Origin: an uncultured Acetobacteraceae bacterium
Lineage (GTDB): Bacteria; Pseudomonadota; Alphaproteobacteria; Acetobacterales; Acetobacteraceae
Length of the DNA: 15,532 nt
Direction of reading: 5' to 3'
Assembly: GCA_903839965.1 (NCBI GenBank)
Contig: CAIMEK010000818.1
Location: forward strand, 1-15,532
Positions within the stretch are counted from its first letter, which is position 1. The number at the start of each line of letters is the position of its first letter. Shown here piece by piece: positions 1-8,036 of the stretch. A program made the position numbers and the translations under genes. The notes beneath the pieces are model-generated. The model did no database searches and was not told the DNA's origin. It was given only the letters and a program-made list of their open reading frames with translations.

Positions 1-836
1 AGGCGGACAATTTTGGCCCCTTCGAAATCGCGTTCGAAGCGCAATATGTTCTCCACCTCGGCGCCGCGCCAGGAATAGATCGACTGGTCGTCGTCGCCGA
101 CGCAGCAGATGTTCCGGCTCTGCTGCGCCAGCAGGCGGAGCCAGAGATACTGCACCACGTTGGTGTCCTGGTATTCGTCCACCAGGATGTAGCGGAACAT
201 ACGGTGATACTGCGCCAGCACCTCCGGATGGCCGCGCAGGATCTCGGTCATGTGCAGCAGCAGATCGCCGAAATCGGCGGCGTTTACGGCCACCAACCGG
301 GCCTGGTAATCCTCGTACAGCTCGCGTGCGCGGTTGGCGGCGAAGTCGCTTTCCTGGTCCGCCGTGATCCGTGCCGGCGTCAGGCCGCGGTCCTTCCAGC
401 GCTGGATGATGCCCATCAGCGCCGGGGGCGCCCAGCGCTTGGTGTCGATGCGCTTGGCCTCCATCACCTGCTTCAGCAGGCGAAGCTGGTCGTCGGTGTC
501 GAGGATGTTGAAGCTGCTGGTCAGGCCGACGAGGTCGGCGTGGCGGCGCAGCATGCGGGCGCACAGCGCGTGGAAGGTGCCGAGCCACAGGCCCTCGGCG
601 GGGCGGCCGAGCATGGCGCCGACCCGCTCGCGCATTTCACGGGCCGCCTTGTTGGTGAAGGTGACGGCCAGCACCTGGCCGGGAAAGGCGTGGCCGGTCA
701 GCAGGATGTGGGCGAAACGGGTGGTCAGCACGCGGGTCTTGCCGGTGCCGGCGCCGGCCAGCACCAGCAACGGCCCCTCCAGGGTCTCGACGGCTTCGCG
801 CTGCTCCGGGTTCAGGCGGTTCAGGTAGTCGGTCAT
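1..836 (-). CDS. uvrD: UvrD/PcrA-type ATP-dependent DNA helicase, N-terminal part (runs off left edge)
   Basis: This is the N-terminal 278 residues of a superfamily 1A 3'-5' DNA helicase, used in nucleotide excision and mismatch repair and in clearing replication blocks. Visible motifs are the Q motif LNPEQREAV (residues 8-16), Walker A AGAGTGKT (27-34), the motif Ia region AVTFTNKAAREM, motif II DEYQDTN (220-226) and motif III region GDDDQSIYSWRGA (from 247). The order and spacing are those of UvrD/PcrA domain 1A with a 1B insertion between. The ATG at 836 directly precedes the conserved MTDYLNRLNPEQ start; the nearest SD-like sequence is only GGCGGG abutting the ATG. Reading continues in frame to base 1, so domains 2A/2B are outside the window. 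It lies 36 bp downstream of the ATP-grasp gene and is probably co-transcribed with it. UvrD, PcrA and Rep cannot be fully separated from this portion, but the family is certain. Confidence 0.95.
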   Translation of the reverse strand, partial: MTDYLNRLNPEQREAVETLEGPLLVLAGAGTGKTRVLTTRFAHILLTGHAFPGQVLAVTFTNKAAREMRERVGAMLGRPAEGLWLGTFHALCARMLRRHADLVGLTSSFNILDTDDQLRLLKQVMEAKRIDTKRWAPPALMGIIQRWKDRGLTPARITADQESDFAANRARELYEDYQARLVAVNAADFGDLLLHMTEILRGHPEVLAQYHRMFRYILVDEYQDTNVVQYLWLRLLAQQSRNICCVGDDDQSIYSWRGAEVENILRFERDFEGAKIVR

Positions 837-872
837 CCCGCCGATATAGAACGGGACGCGAACGCGGCCAAC

Positions 873-1835
873 CTAGGCGGCGACGCGCAGCCCCGCCAAC
901 GCGGCGCCGAGGTATTCGGCGAGCGCGCCCGGACCCGATCGCCCGGTGCCGGCGCGGCCGGCGCGCTGCTCGGCCTCGGCATTGTAGTTGGTGTTGGTGT
1001 TCACGTCGTAGACCAGCACCCTGCCGTCGTCGCTGCGGATGAACTCGACGCCGGCGACATCGACGCCGGCATGGACGAGGAAACGCTCCAGCCGGTCGCG
1101 CAGCGAGCGGTCGATGCCCTCGATAATGGTGAACTTGTGCGCGGGCCGGTCGGTGCCGACCGGGCAGGCCGCATCGCCGATGGCGCAGGCGTCGGCGGGG
1201 CAAAGCTCAAAACCCTCGCTGGTGTCCACGTCCACGGCATAAAGGAAGCGCTGGCCGATGAATTCCGCCCGCGTGATCACCGGGCGCGGGGCGCGGACGT
1301 ATTCCTGCACCAGGTGCAGCCCGTCCACCGGCGCTTCATACTCCGGCCCCTCCAGGTAGCCGGAAAGCCCTGCCTCGGTGTGGAACAGGCGCACCCCCAG
1401 GCCCTTGCCGCCGCGATTGGGCTTGAGGATGACAGGGCTGCCGGGGAAATGGGCGCGCACGGCGGGCAGCACTTCGTCGCGGCCGGCCACCAGCACGGTG
1501 CGGGGGGTGGGGACGCCGGCGGCTTCCAGCGCGGCGTATTGCCGCACCTTGCTGATCTCCAGGTCGAGCGCGGCCGGCCCGTTCACCACCCGCCGGCCCC
1601 AGCGCGTCAGCCAGGCCAGCACGGCGGCGGTCAGTTCGGCCGAATAGCGGTGGTCGCGGGTGTGCGAGGAGGCGCTCATGCGGTTGTAGAACACCCCCTC
1701 GGGGGGCGCCGCCGCCAGGTCGAAGATGCCGCCGTGCAGGAACCATTCCGTCCACGGCAGGCGGCGCTGATCGAGCGCGGCGGCGATCGGCGGCAGCCAG
1801 GCGGGGTTTTCGTGCAGGACGTGGATGCGGCTCAT
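873..1835 (-). CDS. RimK-like ATP-grasp domain protein
   Basis: This 320-residue cytosolic protein belongs to the ATP-grasp ligase superfamily, whose members join a carboxylate to an amine or thiol via an acyl-phosphate. The glycine-rich ATP loop KPNRGGKGLGV is at residues 138-148, the adenine-binding hinge VQEYV at 176-180, and the metal ligands at E264 (AGVEFI) and D277/N279 in YDVNTNTNYN. The pre-ATP-grasp domain occupies about residues 1-95. The last motif resembles RimK and glutathione-synthetase-like enzymes, but the substrate is unknown and no specific ligase name is justified. The ATG at 1835 has a strong SD (GGAGG, 9 nt upstream) that sits inside a predicted hairpin (1836-1876). The gene precedes the helicase by 36 bp on the same strand and probably heads that transcript. 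The C-terminus ends in an alanine/glycine-rich tail without recognisable function. Confidence 0.85.
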   Translation of the reverse strand: MSRIHVLHENPAWLPPIAAALDQRRLPWTEWFLHGGIFDLAAAPPEGVFYNRMSASSHTRDHRYSAELTAAVLAWLTRWGRRVVNGPAALDLEISKVRQYAALEAAGVPTPRTVLVAGRDEVLPAVRAHFPGSPVILKPNRGGKGLGVRLFHTEAGLSGYLEGPEYEAPVDGLHLVQEYVRAPRPVITRAEFIGQRFLYAVDVDTSEGFELCPADACAIGDAACPVGTDRPAHKFTIIEGIDRSLRDRLERFLVHAGVDVAGVEFIRSDDGRVLVYDVNTNTNYNAEAEQRAGRAGTGRSGPGALAEYLGAALAGLRVAA

Positions 1836-1876
1836 GGCGCAGACCCTCCGGATCTGTGGAGGATGGGGTCAGCGCC
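1836..1876 (-). promoter_or_regulatory. Hairpin enclosing the ribosome-binding site of the ATP-grasp gene
   Basis: An interrupted dyad lies directly before the ATG at 1835. On the minus strand GGCGC (1876-1872) pairs with GCGCC (1840-1836), then after a T/T mismatch GAC pairs with GTC, and after a 5-nt bulge CCTCC (1862-1858) pairs with GGAGG (1849-1845). The GGAGG arm is the likely SD. There is no U-run after the stem, so this is not a standard intrinsic terminator for the upstream SDR gene. A role in translational control is inference from pairing done by eye. Confidence 0.4.
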
Positions 1877-1878
1877 GT

Positions 1879-1907
1879 ATTCTATCAAGTCCAATAGTAA
1901 ATACTAA
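1879..1907 (-). promoter_or_regulatory. Possible sigma70-like promoter for the ATP-grasp/helicase pair
   Basis: On the minus strand a good -10 hexamer TAGAAT (1884-1879) is preceded by a 17-bp spacer and a weak -35, TTAGTA (1907-1902). The stretch is strikingly AT-rich for this window and overlaps the last codons of the SDR gene. Transcription would start near 1872 and the leader would contain most of the SD hairpin. The -35 matches only 3 of 6 consensus bases. Confidence 0.3.
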
Positions 1908-2620
1908 TCTTCCACGTATATCATTTTCCGCGTCATGCCGCCGTCCACGACGAACTCCGCGCCGGTGACGAAGCCGCTCTCCGGGCCGACCAGCCAGGAC
2001 ACCAGCGCCGCCACGTCCGCCGGCGTGCCCACCCGGCCGGCCGGGTGCTGGGCGTGGTCGGCCTCCGAAAGCCGGCCGACCCCGGTGTCGATCCAGCCGG
2101 GCAGCACGCAGTTGGCGCGGACCTCGGGGCCCAGGCTGATCGCCAGCGCATGGGTGAGCGCCACCAGCCCGCCCTTGGAAGCGGAGTAGGGAAAGGTGTC
2201 GGGCTCGGACATGCGGGCACGGGTGGAAGCGATGGTGACGATGGCGCCGCGGGCCCAGCGCAGCAGGTCCTCGGTGGCCCGCGCCAGCAGGAAGGTGGCG
2301 GTCAGGTTGGTGGCCAGCACCGCGTTCCACTCGGCGAGCGTCAGGGTGGCAAGCGGCTTGCGCACACCGGTGCCGGCATTGCTGACCAGGGCGTCGAGCC
2401 GGCCTTCGCGCGCGCGCAGGCTGCTGGCAGCGGCGATCACCGCGGCCTCGTCGCCGACATCGGCGAGAAAAAACCGCCCGCCCAGGCGCTCGGCGGTGGC
2501 GGCACCGGCGGGGTCGCGGTCGAGCAGGACGAGGCGGAACCCGTCTTGCGCCAGCCGCTCCGCGATGGCGGCGCCGATGCCGCGCGCCGCGCCGCTGACC
2601 ATTGCCACCCGATCCGTCAT
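1904..2620 (-). CDS. SDR family NAD(P)-dependent oxidoreductase
   Basis: This 238-residue protein is a classical short-chain dehydrogenase/reductase acting on a hydroxyl or keto group. The cofactor motif SGAARGIG is at residues 9-16, NAG at 81-83, the catalytic Asn at N105, Ser at S132, and the YSASK tyrosine and lysine at Y145 and K149. Asp34 after the second beta strand favours NAD(H) over NADP(H) by the usual family rule. Length is typical. The ATG at 2620 has a strong purine-rich SD (GGGAGGAAGG) just upstream. It is the last gene of the six-gene transport operon, 21 bp after the flavoprotein gene. By context it may reduce or oxidise the imported solute, for example interconverting a keto acid and a hydroxy acid; that is inference. 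The terminal residues (RKMIYVED) are encoded in an AT-rich patch. Confidence 0.92.
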   Translation of the reverse strand: MTDRVAMVSGAARGIGAAIAERLAQDGFRLVLLDRDPAGAATAERLGGRFFLADVGDEAAVIAAASSLRAREGRLDALVSNAGTGVRKPLATLTLAEWNAVLATNLTATFLLARATEDLLRWARGAIVTIASTRARMSEPDTFPYSASKGGLVALTHALAISLGPEVRANCVLPGWIDTGVGRLSEADHAQHPAGRVGTPADVAALVSWLVGPESGFVTGAEFVVDGGMTRKMIYVED

Positions 2621-2641
2621 GCGCCTTCCTCCCTGCCCGGC

Positions 2642-4072
2642 CTATGACCCAGGCAATTCGCCACGATGCAGGCGGGTTCCGAAACCGCGCAGGGCGGCCT
2701 GGATCTCCTGCAGGTTGAGCGCGCGCGCCTCGCCGCCCGCCCGTGCCGCCAGCGCCGCCGCCACGCCGGCGGCCTGGCCGGTCACCATGCAGGCCGGCTG
2801 GTTGCGCGTATAGCCGTCGGCGGCATGGTTGGCCGAGATCGTGCGCCCCGCCATCACCACCCCTTCGATGTTGCGCGGCAGCAGGCAGCGGTAGGGAATT
2901 TCGTAGGTGAACAGCCTCGCCACCAACTGCCGCGTCTCGATGTCCGAGGCCGCGCCCTCCATGCCGTCCGGGCTGTGGCGCGGACCGTGCGGATTCTGCC
3001 GGTTCGAATCCACGCCGATGCTGTCGGCGAAATGCGCGCCGCCGACGATGTCCTCCTCGGTGAGGACGTAGTCGCCCTCGATGCGACGGGTTTCGCGCAC
3101 GCCGATATGGCTGGCGGTGTCGAGCACGTAGGCGCGCTCGCAGCCCGGCACGAAGCGGCGGGCGAATTCGAGCAGCTTGCGCTGCTGGCGGCGGCCTTCG
3201 ATTTCCGCCCGGGTGACGTGTTCGGGGTTGGTGCCGTCGACATCGTAGATGCGCACCGTGTTCACCAGCGCCGTGCCGCGGTCGGGCATCACCGCCTCGA
3301 TGCGGAAATAGTGGCAGTCGTCGAACAGCAGGCCCTCGCGCTTCGCCGCCTCGACGAGGGAGAAGAAGCCGAAGATGCGGATGTTCCTGCCTTCGACATC
3401 CAGCAGCATCTGGTTGGGGTCGCGGGAGAAGTCCTCGGGATGGGCGCGCACGTAGTCGAGCACGCGGTCCACATCGAGGCCGCCGAGGCGGAACAGCAGG
3501 CTCATCGGGCGCATCTTGCGGTCGGTGTCGCGGCCCAGCATCATCGGCGCACCGGCGCGCGCGGCGATGTCGGCGTCGCCGCTGGCATCGACGAACATGC
3601 GGCCCAGCACGGCGCTGCGCGCGCCCTTGTTCTCCACCACCAGGCCGCACACGCGCGGGCCATCCATGATGACGTCGGCGCAGATCGTGTGCAGCAGCAG
3701 GCCGACGCCGCGTTCGGCGACCATTTCGAAGGCGACCGATTTGAACACTTCGTGGTCGAACGAGATCACCTCGCCCGGGAACGCGCCGCCGGCCATGATG
3801 AGGCGGTCGAAGATGCGCCGGGGGATGCCGTGCGCGCAGCGGTACGGCGTGTAGAACAGCGTCATCATGCCCGCCGTGGCGGTGCCGCCCAGGCAGTTGC
3901 CGCGCTCGACGATGAGCACCGCGCTGCCGCACTCCGCCGCCGCCAGCGCCGCCGCCAGCCCGGCCACGCCGCCGCCGAGCACCACCACGTCGACGCTGGC
4001 GGCGATCGGCAGGCTGCGCGGGTCCTCGCGCACGATCACCTGGCCGTCCTGGGTCTCGATGCGAGCGGGCAT
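2642..4072 (-). CDS. FAD-dependent oxidoreductase (FAD_oxidored family)
   Basis: This 476-residue flavoprotein has an N-terminal Rossmann FAD-binding motif GGGVAGLAAA starting at residue 33, Glu56 at the end of the second strand for the ribose hydroxyls, and the following CLGGTATAG segment (60-68) that often lines the flavin in the FAD_oxidored/succinate-dehydrogenase-like group. The C-terminal half carries a second FAD-contact region around NQPACMVTGQAAG. There is no signal peptide or membrane segment, so it is cytosolic. The reaction is unknown; related proteins are commonly annotated only as FAD-dependent oxidoreductases and sit next to solute transporters. The ATG at 4072 has a GGAGAG SD and lies 15 bp downstream of the ATPase gene, which indicates co-expression with the importer. 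It could dehydrogenate the imported compound or an intermediate. Confidence 0.88.
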   Translation of the reverse strand: MPARIETQDGQVIVREDPRSLPIAASVDVVVLGGGVAGLAAALAAAECGSAVLIVERGNCLGGTATAGMMTLFYTPYRCAHGIPRRIFDRLIMAGGAFPGEVISFDHEVFKSVAFEMVAERGVGLLLHTICADVIMDGPRVCGLVVENKGARSAVLGRMFVDASGDADIAARAGAPMMLGRDTDRKMRPMSLLFRLGGLDVDRVLDYVRAHPEDFSRDPNQMLLDVEGRNIRIFGFFSLVEAAKREGLLFDDCHYFRIEAVMPDRGTALVNTVRIYDVDGTNPEHVTRAEIEGRRQQRKLLEFARRFVPGCERAYVLDTASHIGVRETRRIEGDYVLTEEDIVGGAHFADSIGVDSNRQNPHGPRHSPDGMEGAASDIETRQLVARLFTYEIPYRCLLPRNIEGVVMAGRTISANHAADGYTRNQPACMVTGQAAGVAAALAARAGGEARALNLQEIQAALRGFGTRLHRGELPGS

Positions 4073-4087
4073 GCGGGCTCTCCGGCT

Positions 4088-5161
4088 TCAGTCGGGCTCT
4101 CGCGGCAGCAACACGATCCGCTCGGCATCCAAGTGCAGCGACACCGCCTCGCCGAGGCGGGCGGCCAGCGCGGTGCCGCCATGGGCGATGTCGACCTGCA
4201 GCCGATGCGCACCGAGGCGAACCTCGGCACGGATATGGGCGCCGAGCATGGTGGTGGCGATCAACTCGCCGCAAATGCCCCCCGCGGCATCGGCGGCACC
4301 GAGCGCGATCGCCTCCGGGCGCACCACCAGCCAGACCGCGCCGGGCGGCTGAACCGCAGGCATGGTCAAGGGAAACGTGAAATTATCGGCAACCCGCAGC
4401 GCCGGTCCGGTGGGGGTCGATTCAAGTTGGGCGGGTAAAATATTGGCGGTGCCGACGAAGCCGGCGACGAAGCGGGTCTGCGGCCGGTTGTAGAGATCCC
4501 ATGGCGCGCTGAGCTGTTCGATCCGGCCGCGATCGATCACCATGACGCGATCCGAAATGCTGAGCGCCTCCTCCTGGTCGTGCGTGACGTACAGCGCGGT
4601 GACGCCGAGTTGCTGCTGCAGCGCGCGGATTTCGGTGCGCATCTCGACGCGCAGCCTGGCGTCGAGGTTGCTCAGCGGCTCGTCCAGCAGCAGCACGCGC
4701 GGCTGGTAGGCCAGTGCCCGCGCCAGGGCGACGCGTTGCTGCTGGCCGCCGGAAAGCTGTCGCGGCAGGCGGGTGCCGAACTCGCCGAGGCGCACCATGT
4801 CGAGCGCGCGGGCGACCCGCGTGTTCAGCTCGGCACCGCCGACGCCGCGCACGCGCAGCCCGAAGGCGATGTTCTCCCGCACGGTCAGGTGGGGAAACAA
4901 GGCGTAGGTCTGGAACACCATGCCGAGGTGCCGCCGATAGGGCGGCACGCCGGCCATGTCCTTGCCGTCGATGCTGATGGTCCCGCCATCCGGTTCGATG
5001 AAGCCGCCAATGCAGCGCAGCGTGGTCGTCTTGCCGCAGCCGGACGGGCCGAGCAGGGTCAGCAACTCGCCCTGCTCGACCTCGAAGGAAACGTCGTCGA
5101 CCACCGCCGCGGCGCCATAGCGCTTGGTCAGGCGGGCGACCCGGATGAACGGTGTCGCCAC
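4088..5161 (-). CDS. ABC transporter ATP-binding protein, PotA/FbpC-like
   Basis: This 357-residue protein powers the importer encoded upstream. It has Walker A GPSGCGKTT (38-46), the Q-loop glutamine at 84, signature LSGGQ (136-140), Walker B VLLLDEP (156-162), the D-loop SNLDARL and the switch histidine H194. After residue about 235 comes a C-terminal extension fitting a TOBE domain, as in the polyamine/iron/thiamine importers (PotA, FbpC, ThiP-associated types). The start is GTG at 5161, only 4 bp after the stop of the binding-protein gene, with just a distant AAGG as SD, so translational coupling is likely. The family covers polyamines, ferric iron, thiamine, phosphonates and sugar derivatives; the substrate cannot be told from the ATPase. 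Confidence 0.95.
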   Translation of the reverse strand: MATPFIRVARLTKRYGAAAVVDDVSFEVEQGELLTLLGPSGCGKTTTLRCIGGFIEPDGGTISIDGKDMAGVPPYRRHLGMVFQTYALFPHLTVRENIAFGLRVRGVGGAELNTRVARALDMVRLGEFGTRLPRQLSGGQQQRVALARALAYQPRVLLLDEPLSNLDARLRVEMRTEIRALQQQLGVTALYVTHDQEEALSISDRVMVIDRGRIEQLSAPWDLYNRPQTRFVAGFVGTANILPAQLESTPTGPALRVADNFTFPLTMPAVQPPGAVWLVVRPEAIALGAADAAGGICGELIATTMLGAHIRAEVRLGAHRLQVDIAHGGTALAARLGEAVSLHLDAERIVLLPREPD

Positions 5162-5165
5162 GGGT

Positions 5166-6275
5166 TCAGTAGCCGACCTTCTCGGCCCAGACTTGCGAGA
5201 TATGCGCCAGCGCGGCCGCCGACGGATCCGGGCCGCGCGACTTCAGGAAAATCTCGTGCGTCGGCATCACCTGGTAGACCTCGGCCGGCAGATTCGCCCA
5301 CACGTTGGTGCCGGGGAACTCGTACATCTCCTTCACCATCGGCACCTGCACCTCGTCGGACAGCGCGCAGTTGATGAAGCGCGCGGCGGCATCCTTGCGC
5401 GCCGCGGGAATGTTGCGCGGGATCGACAGGTAGCCGGCGCCCTCGGGAACGCCGTCCTCCATCAGCACGGTGCGGATCGAGGGCGGCACGGTGCCGAGCT
5501 TGCGGGAGTAGAGGGCGAAATCGAGCGCGTGGAAGACGACCGCGATCTCGCCGGTGGCGAACTGCGCCACATGCGCCCCGCCGGACTCGGCGTGCTTGCG
5601 CGCGTTCGCCGCTTCGAATTCCTTCAGCTTGGCCCAGGCCGGAGCCCAGGTCGCATTTTCCTGGCCGTTCGGCAGGCCGAGGTCGGAGCCGAAGGCGCGC
5701 AGGAACATCGCCACGAAGAACCGTCCGGAGCCGGACACGGTCGAGCGCGGATCGACGTAGGACAGGCGGCCCTTCCATTCGTCGCGGCGCTCGTACAACT
5801 CCTTCCAGGTATGCGGCGGGTTGGCCACGCGGTCGGCGTTGTAGATGAGAGCGTAGCTGTAGCGGAAGAACGCGGCGCCGGTGCCCTCCAACGCGGTGCC
5901 GGCGGCAATGTCGTTGTCGGGCGGCTCGGTTTTGGCGAGGTTCGGCATCTGGGCGGCGTGGGTGCGCAGGTCCTCCAGCACGCCCTCGCCCTTGAAGGCG
6001 GCGATCTTGTCGGGCGCGAGGAACAGCAGGTCGATGTCGCCGTTCTGCGCGCCCGCCGCCTTGATGCGCTGGAGCACTTCCGGCGAACCGGCGGAGGTGT
6101 AGCGGATGGCGGCCTGGGTCTGCGCCTGGCAGGCCGGCACCGCGGTGTTCTGCCACCATTCCACGAAGTTGGCGCCCGACATCGTGTCGTAGAAACTGAT
6201 GCTCTGGGCCGCAACCATGCGCGGCAGGGCAGCCAGGGCAATCGCGGTAGCGCAGGCCAGCAGTTGTTGTCGCAT
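5166..6275 (-). CDS. Periplasmic solute-binding protein of the ABC importer
   Basis: This 369-residue protein is the extracellular solute-binding component. The N-terminus is a Sec signal peptide (MRQQLLACATAIALAALP followed by RMVAAQS, cleavage expected near residues 22-24). The mature part begins with the short strand SISFYD and contains features of type II binding proteins of the polyamine/iron/sugar class, such as GDIDLLFLAPDKIAAF and the SALIYN-like segment YALIYNADR. The ATG at 6275 is chosen over a much longer upstream extension because it starts the signal peptide and has an SD (AGGAGAG) at good distance. It sits between the permease and ATPase genes. The ligand is unknown; the neighbouring sugar-acid genes make an organic acid or sugar derivative plausible, but polyamine-like or other ligands remain possible. 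Confidence 0.92.
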   Translation of the reverse strand: MRQQLLACATAIALAALPRMVAAQSISFYDTMSGANFVEWWQNTAVPACQAQTQAAIRYTSAGSPEVLQRIKAAGAQNGDIDLLFLAPDKIAAFKGEGVLEDLRTHAAQMPNLAKTEPPDNDIAAGTALEGTGAAFFRYSYALIYNADRVANPPHTWKELYERRDEWKGRLSYVDPRSTVSGSGRFFVAMFLRAFGSDLGLPNGQENATWAPAWAKLKEFEAANARKHAESGGAHVAQFATGEIAVVFHALDFALYSRKLGTVPPSIRTVLMEDGVPEGAGYLSIPRNIPAARKDAAARFINCALSDEVQVPMVKEMYEFPGTNVWANLPAEVYQVMPTHEIFLKSRGPDPSAAALAHISQVWAEKVGY

Positions 6276-6307
6276 GTGTTCTCTCTCCTGGGTGGCGCGT
6301 GGGCGGA

Positions 6308-7141
6308 TCAGCCCGTCATGTGCAGGTCGGTGCGCAGGAAGCGGGCCAGTACGGCGGACAGCAGCAGGCTGGGCAACAGCAGCAGGATGGCGAGCGCGGA
6401 ACTGACCTGCAGATAGCCCTCGCCCATGGCGCCGTACATCTGCACCGGCAGGGTCGCGGTTTCCGGGCTGGCCACCAGCAAGGTCAGCGTGAACTCGTCC
6501 ATCGACAGCATGAACACGTAGCCGGCCTGCGCCAACAGGGCCGGCACCAACTGGGGGAAAATGATCTTGCGGAATACGGTGGCCGGCGCCGCGCCACAGG
6601 CCAGCGCGGCCTCCTCGATTTCGGGCGCCAGTTCCTCGACCGCGGCGGTGACGATGAGCACGCCGAACGGCAACGCCGCGATCATATGGGCGAGCACCAC
6701 CGCCGCGTAGGTGCCGGTGAGGCGGGCCGTGTAGAACACCGAGGCGATGCCGATGCCGAGGCTGATATAGGGCACCAGCAACGGCACCGAGAACAGCCAG
6801 CGGACGGTAGCGCGGCCGCGGAACTCGTAGCGGCCGATGGCGATGGCGGCGGGCACCGCCACGACGCTGGTGATGACGGTGACCATGGACGCAACGAACA
6901 GGCTGTTCTGCAGCGAGCGGAACACGTTCGGCACGGTGATCGCCCAGGCGAACCAGCGCAGGGTGAAGCTGCTCGGCAGCAGGCTGGGCCAGAACCATTG
7001 CTGCGCCACCGACCACAGCGCCAGCACCACCAGCGGCCCGATGATGAAGCCGGCGAACACCGCCACGAACGCACCCTGGAGCAGCGTTGCCCCGGCCTGC
7101 AGCGGCCGGCGCGCGAGGGCGGCGATCATCGGGCCACCCAT
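6308..7141 (-). CDS. ABC transporter permease, PotC-like
   Basis: This 277-residue inner-membrane protein is one of the two permeases of the importer. It has about six hydrophobic segments (near residues 23-43, 80-101, 115-137, 146-168, 200-222 and 246-266). The cytoplasmic EAA loop that docks onto the ATPase is at about 176-196 (EEAALACGAAPATVFRKIIF). The size and topology match PotC-type subunits. Two starts are possible: ATG at 7141, overlapping the upstream permease gene by 16 bases, or ATG at 7129, forming an ATGA overlap with that gene's stop. The second would be a classic coupled start, and neither has a strong SD; the longer version is given here. The gap to the binding-protein gene is 32 bp. 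Confidence 0.93.
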   Translation of the reverse strand: MGGPMIAALARRPLQAGATLLQGAFVAVFAGFIIGPLVVLALWSVAQQWFWPSLLPSSFTLRWFAWAITVPNVFRSLQNSLFVASMVTVITSVVAVPAAIAIGRYEFRGRATVRWLFSVPLLVPYISLGIGIASVFYTARLTGTYAAVVLAHMIAALPFGVLIVTAAVEELAPEIEEAALACGAAPATVFRKIIFPQLVPALLAQAGYVFMLSMDEFTLTLLVASPETATLPVQMYGAMGEGYLQVSSALAILLLLPSLLLSAVLARFLRTDLHMTG

Positions 7142-7980
7142 CGGTTGACCGCGCCGCGCAGGCCGATCAGCGTGGCGATCTGGAAGACCGCCATGATCAC
7201 CACGATGGTGGAGGCCGACTGCCAGTCGAAGCTGCCGGTCACACGGCGATAGGCCATCACCGACAGCACTTCGGTGCTGCGGCCCATGATCAGGGGAATG
7301 CTGAAGGTGCCGAAGGTGCTGACGAAGGTGAGGATGCCGCCGGTCAGCGCGGCCGGCGCGATCAGCGGCAGGGTGACGCGACGAAACACCTGGAACGGAT
7401 TCGCGCCGGTGCTGGCGGCGGCGTCCTCAAGGTTGCGGTCGAGCGAGGCCAGCGCGGAAATCACCAGCAGCCCGGTATAGGGAAAGAACCGCCACGTGCA
7501 GGCAATCACCAGGCCCGGCCAGCTGTAGGAAATCGCCAAGGGCTCCGCCAGCACGTGCAGCACGCGCACGAGAAGGCTGTTGAACAGCCCGTACTCGGCG
7601 AAAAACAACGTCAGCGCGTAGGCGGCGATGAGCACGGGACCGCCGAGCGGCAGCGTTACCAGCAGGCGGATCGGCGTGGCGAACCGCCGCGAGGCGCGCG
7701 CCAGGTAGCCGAGCGGAATGCTGAGCACGATCGCCGCCGCGGTGGTCGCGAAGGCGAGCGCGAAGGTGTTCAGCAGCGCCCAGTAGCTGCGCGGATCGGA
7801 CAGGAAGGCGAGGTAGCGGGCGAAGGTTGCGCTCTGCCCAGGCACCAGGCCGAGGCTGCCGGTAACGGCGAGGCCGAGCGGATAGGCGACCAGGCACACC
7901 ACGATGAGCAGCCCGGGCGACAGCGACAACGCCAGCCAGAACGGATTTGGTCTGGCTACGTAGCTCCGGCCAACCGGCAC
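7126..7980 (-). CDS. ABC transporter permease, PotB-like
   Basis: This inner-membrane permease (284 residues from the start chosen) pairs with the PotC-like subunit. It has a first membrane segment in PFWLALSLSPGLLIVVCLVA and further hydrophobic segments, with the EAA loop as EDAAASTGANPFQVFRRV followed by TLPLIAPA. I chose GTG at 7980 because GGAGG lies 10 nt upstream and because a candidate promoter at 8037-8065 would put the transcript start just before it. The frame stays open to a TTG at 8037, which would add 19 residues (MPQQQPRRHAVAGRGGATF) with no family-like content. It is the first gene of the importer operon and begins 90 bp after the papain-like gene upstream, so read-through from the phage-like cassette is also possible. 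Confidence 0.9.
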   Translation of the reverse strand: MPVGRSYVARPNPFWLALSLSPGLLIVVCLVAYPLGLAVTGSLGLVPGQSATFARYLAFLSDPRSYWALLNTFALAFATTAAAIVLSIPLGYLARASRRFATPIRLLVTLPLGGPVLIAAYALTLFFAEYGLFNSLLVRVLHVLAEPLAISYSWPGLVIACTWRFFPYTGLLVISALASLDRNLEDAAASTGANPFQVFRRVTLPLIAPAALTGGILTFVSTFGTFSIPLIMGRSTEVLSVMAYRRVTGSFDWQSASTIVVIMAVFQIATLIGLRGAVNRWVAR

Positions 7981-8036
7981 GAACGTTGCGCCTCCCCGAC
8001 CCGCCACGGCATGGCGCCGCGGCTGCTGTTGCGGCA

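Noticed and set aside
1836..1876. Intrinsic terminator for the six-gene operon
   Set aside because: The stem has a bulge and mismatch, no U-run follows, and one arm is the SD of the next gene.
204..1907. Long plus-strand open frame of 567 codons opposite the helicase and ATP-grasp genes
   Set aside because: Composition is Gly/Ala/Val/Gln/His-rich without domain motifs, and it lies antisense to two well-supported genes; it is a GC-bias shadow.
1869..4274. Minus-strand open frame of 801 codons in another frame across the SDR and flavoprotein genes
   Set aside because: Arg/Ala/Gly-rich translation with no motifs; the true frames on the same strand carry all the conserved residues.
2666..4438. 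Plus-strand open frame of 590 codons opposite the flavoprotein gene
   Set aside because: It is antisense to a gene with a clear FAD motif and shows only low-complexity Ala/His/Gln/Val content.
6276..7016. N-terminal extension of the solute-binding protein by 247 residues
   Set aside because: The extension overlaps the PotC-like permease in another frame, while a signal peptide and SD mark the ATG at 6275.
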